A DNA stretch of 5,830 nucleotides from assembly GCA_016193115.1 (NCBI GenBank), contig JACPSV010000256.1, positions 1 through 5,830 of the forward strand. Direction: 5' to 3'. This document shows positions 3,648 to 5,830 of the stretch, one piece after another. The number at the start of each line of letters is the position of its first letter. The first letter of the stretch is position 1. The translations under genes and the position numbers were made by a program. A model generated the notes under the pieces. It was given only the letters and a program-made list of their open reading frames with translations. It made no database searches and had not been told where the DNA came from. The DNA is from Elusimicrobiota bacterium (GTDB lineage Bacteria > Elusimicrobiota > Elusimicrobia > 2-02-FULL-39-32).

Positions 3648-5830
3648 GCCATCACCTTGCCGGCAGACGGGAGGAAAAAGGTTTTACGCTTGTTGAAATT
3701 ATGGTGGGGCTGCTCATCATAACGGTTGCATTTGTGTCGAGTATTTTGGTCAACAAGACAAAAACTCTTGCCACGAACCTAGCTCAAGAAAAGATAGAAA
3801 CTCTTAAGAACCTGTCATATTACCGCCTGCTTGTGACCACGGCCTCCACCACGGATTCCAATTTTTCCGGCGTCGCGTATGATATTGGAAACTATCCGGA
3901 AGAGGTTCTTAACGTTGGCGGAACAACTTTCAGACGGCGCTCTTATGTTGAATATTTGAAACAGGATGGGGACAATCTGATAGGACAAGCTTGGACAGCG
4001 AACGATACAGGCATCAAACGAATCTCGTGCTATGTCGTGTGGGAAGAAGATCAGGTGTGGAAAAAGGTGGAAATCAGGAACTTAAGAAACAACCCCAACA
4101 GGGCTGAGCTGGAATACGCATTTCAGGGCGTGATCTCTTCCGGGACGACAGGGAACCCCATTCCCAGCGCCCTTGTCGAAACTCAGCAAAATCCTTCTTA
4201 TTTTGCCAGGACCGCCGGGGATGGAAGCTATTCTTTCAAGGTGCAGCCGGGCACCTATTCTCTTCGGGCCAGCGCGACGGGCTATTTTGTATCTGTCACA
4301 ACCAACTATGTTGTTTCCTCCGGCCAAACAGGAACTTCTTACCACAATTTTTCTTTGACTCTCAAGGCGCTCGGCCAGACAACGGGGTATGCCTACATTC
4401 AAGATCATCTCGTGGTTACACAAGTCGTTGCCAGTACCGATGTGGGAGGCGGGGAACAAGAATGGGTTGAACTTTTTAATCCAACCACCTACGAGATTTT
4501 GATTGCCAGTCGTTCTTCCACCACGAGCAACTTTAATATCTTCTTTGTCACTGTATCCTGGATTGACAGCAATGACGCGGAGCCGGCCTCAGGCAATAAT
4601 GCCAAATATTTGGTGGGAATGCCGGGAATCACGGGTAGCGTCTTTACAAGTTTTCGCAGCACCTCCGTTCACTGGAATTCCAATACTTCGACTATCAGTG
4701 TCCCATCCAACCGATACTTCCTTGTGGCGAACCAAAGCACGATCACATTTACCACGCCTTCTGGAAACATCAATCGAATCGCAGATGCGTATTACGCTGG
4801 AAATAGGCTGGACAATTCCGGATCGGGAGGCATACGTGTCACGGGTTCTATGGGGACTTCCGTGAATGGCCGAACGGACTGGCACGATGGGGTATCCTGG
4901 AAGTCGACTGCTGGGGACAATTCTCCGACTCTGTCCCGGGAAGGAAGTTCCGGATATGATCTAAGTTCGCTGAATGGTTTAAGCAGCGGAGAACTTCTGT
5001 ACCGGTCCGCGTTAAAAACCGACGAGGGTAACAATTCCCAAACAATCACAATCACAAGAAGACAGGAGACGCCCTTTGGGGCGAACTGTTTTGATAGAAA
5101 CAGAAGCGGAGTCAGCGCGACCAATGGAAGCGATTGGCTGGAAGTGAGCGCAAGAACATTCCTGCTGACTTCCTCCGGAGTTTTGAATTCTGATTATCGC
5201 ATGGTTCCCATCAGTGGCACACCGGCAGAGGGCGCTTCTGCTTCCGCCAATGACGGACTATCCTCCGTCAGTTATGTGCAAAGTCATGGATCCTTTACAA
5301 TCACCTCTTTAGCGACAGGAACGTGGTCCGTCACCATTTCCAGTGGCAATTTCACACGGGATATTTCTTCGGTCACAATCGCTCCCAGCGTGAGTACCGG
5401 TGTTCCAAATGGGTCCACAGATCCGGTCTGGCAGTATCCTACGTTGAGCCCTGCGTGGGGGTATGTGTCTCTGACCACCTCCAGTATCTATGGGTACATC
5501 AGCGGAACTGTAACCGATATATTTGGTCAGGGACTGAGTGCAGTTGCGGTTGAAACCTCAGGAGCAAGCACTGTCTATACCGACTCTCTGGGAAAATATC
5601 GCTTAAGCGTAGAACCGTCTGGGAGCGCCTTATCGGTCACGGCCAGCAAGAGCGGATATTCAACCGAGATTGTTTCCGATATTGGGGTTACTGTGGGGGT
5701 CAACATTTCTACGGTCAATTTCACTCTTGTGACCGCCGGCAGCGTAAAAGGTTTTGTGACAACCAACGGATTTGCAAGTGGAGCGCTGCCTGGAGTTCCT
5801 GTGGTCGCATACGATCTCAGTACGACGACA
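3644..5830 (+). CDS. Large modular type IV prepilin-like protein with carboxypeptidase-regulatory-like and lamin-tail-like domains (3' truncated by the window)
   Basis: The frame is open for 729 codons to the window edge. The leader MSHHLAGRREEKG is followed by F14 TLVEIMVGLLIITVAFVSSIL, a prepilin site with cleavage expected after G13 and Glu at mature position 5 (E18). ATNLAQEKIETLKNLSYY afterwards resembles PilV/GspI-type minor pilins. About residues 160-241 (FQGVISS, PIPSALVE, DGSYSFKVQPGTYSLRASATGY) form a carboxypeptidase-regulatory-like beta sandwich. Residues 257-481 resemble a lamin-tail domain: EWVELFN (273-279), a NRYFLVANQS strand, W419 followed by LSRE (430-433), and a closing TPFGAN (476-481). 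A Ser/Thr-rich beta region follows, then a second regulatory-like domain (about 614-697) and the start of a third (SVKGFV). Ordinary pilins are under 200 residues, so this is a very large surface or tip pilin. No Shine-Dalgarno lies outside the micro-ORF, and the start overlaps its stop. Confidence 0.85.
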   Translation, partial: MSHHLAGRREEKGFTLVEIMVGLLIITVAFVSSILVNKTKTLATNLAQEKIETLKNLSYYRLLVTTASTTDSNFSGVAYDIGNYPEEVLNVGGTTFRRRSYVEYLKQDGDNLIGQAWTANDTGIKRISCYVVWEEDQVWKKVEIRNLRNNPNRAELEYAFQGVISSGTTGNPIPSALVETQQNPSYFARTAGDGSYSFKVQPGTYSLRASATGYFVSVTTNYVVSSGQTGTSYHNFSLTLKALGQTTGYAYIQDHLVVTQVVASTDVGGGEQEWVELFNPTTYEILIASRSSTTSNFNIFFVTVSWIDSNDAEPASGNNAKYLVGMPGITGSVFTSFRSTSVHWNSNTSTISVPSNRYFLVANQSTITFTTPSGNINRIADAYYAGNRLDNSGSGGIRVTGSMGTSVNGRTDWHDGVSWKSTAGDNSPTLSREGSSGYDLSSLNGLSSGELLYRSALKTDEGNNSQTITITRRQETPFGANCFDRNRSGVSATNGSDWLEVSARTFLLTSSGVLNSDYRMVPISGTPAEGASASANDGLSSVSYVQSHGSFTITSLATGTWSVTISSGNFTRDISSVTIAPSVSTGVPNGSTDPVWQYPTLSPAWGYVSLTTSSIYGYISGTVTDIFGQGLSAVAVETSGASTVYTDSLGKYRLSVEPSGSALSVTASKSGYSTEIVSDIGVTVGVNISTVNFTLVTAGSVKGFVTTNGFASGALPGVPVVAYDLSTTT

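Noticed and set aside
4082..5124. Several minus-strand and alternate-frame ORFs inside the large prepilin gene (for example 4082-4459, 4503-4865, 4792-5124).
   Set aside because: They are shadows of the 729-codon frame, which has continuous domain content.

Overview
The window looks like a chromosomal segment of an uncultured, probably Gram-negative bacterium. It carries a type IV prepilin-like protein with large extracytoplasmic domains, Sec-type signal peptides, and sigma70-like and Shine-Dalgarno signals. The mix of modular secreted proteins, a prepilin and in-gene palindromes would suit a candidate phylum such as Omnitrophota or Elusimicrobiota. That placement is only an impression; no marker gene is present to confirm it.

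Layout. (1) Positions 3-2021, plus strand: a tightly coupled three-gene unit. It holds the 3' end of a DUF255/YyaL-type thioredoxin-domain protein, a Trm112-type zinc ribbon plus SAM methyltransferase, and an exported NodB-type polysaccharide deacetylase. The junctions overlap (TAATG and ATTAG). The deacetylase appears to start at a rare ATT codon, because its signal peptide lies wholly upstream of the first conventional start. A perfect 44-bp palindrome sits in frame inside the methyltransferase gene. (2) Positions 2018-3294, minus strand: a vapBC toxin-antitoxin module with a consensus sigma70 promoter and an overlapping inverted-repeat operator, followed by an unrecognised exported protein. 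The latter converges on the deacetylase with a 4-nt overlap. (3) Positions 3306-3473, minus strand: an open 55-codon stretch that looks like the C-terminal remnant of a lost gene. (4) Positions 3496-5830, plus strand: two tandem micro-ORFs (19 and 31 codons) and then a long gene that runs off the window. The long gene encodes a prepilin-like N terminus, a carboxypeptidase-regulatory-like beta domain, a lamin-tail-like domain and further beta domains.

The most unusual part is the start of region 4. The two micro-ORFs are imperfect copies of each other. Each contains the prepilin hallmark N-G-F-T-L, each ends in a run of seven A followed by CC-ATGA, and in each the ATGA is both its stop and the start of the next ORF. 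The three frames step by -1 each time. Each next start codon is predicted to be paired in a hairpin that the upstream micro-ORF runs through. This may be a coupled leader or recoding system controlling the large prepilin, or debris of duplicated prepilin 5' ends. The sequence alone does not decide.

How the genes may work together: region 1 plausibly concerns cell-envelope or polysaccharide modification, region 2 is a self-regulated toxin-antitoxin unit, and region 4 is probably the edge of a type IV pilus or type II secretion-like cluster. No tRNA, rRNA, CRISPR array or transposase gene was seen.
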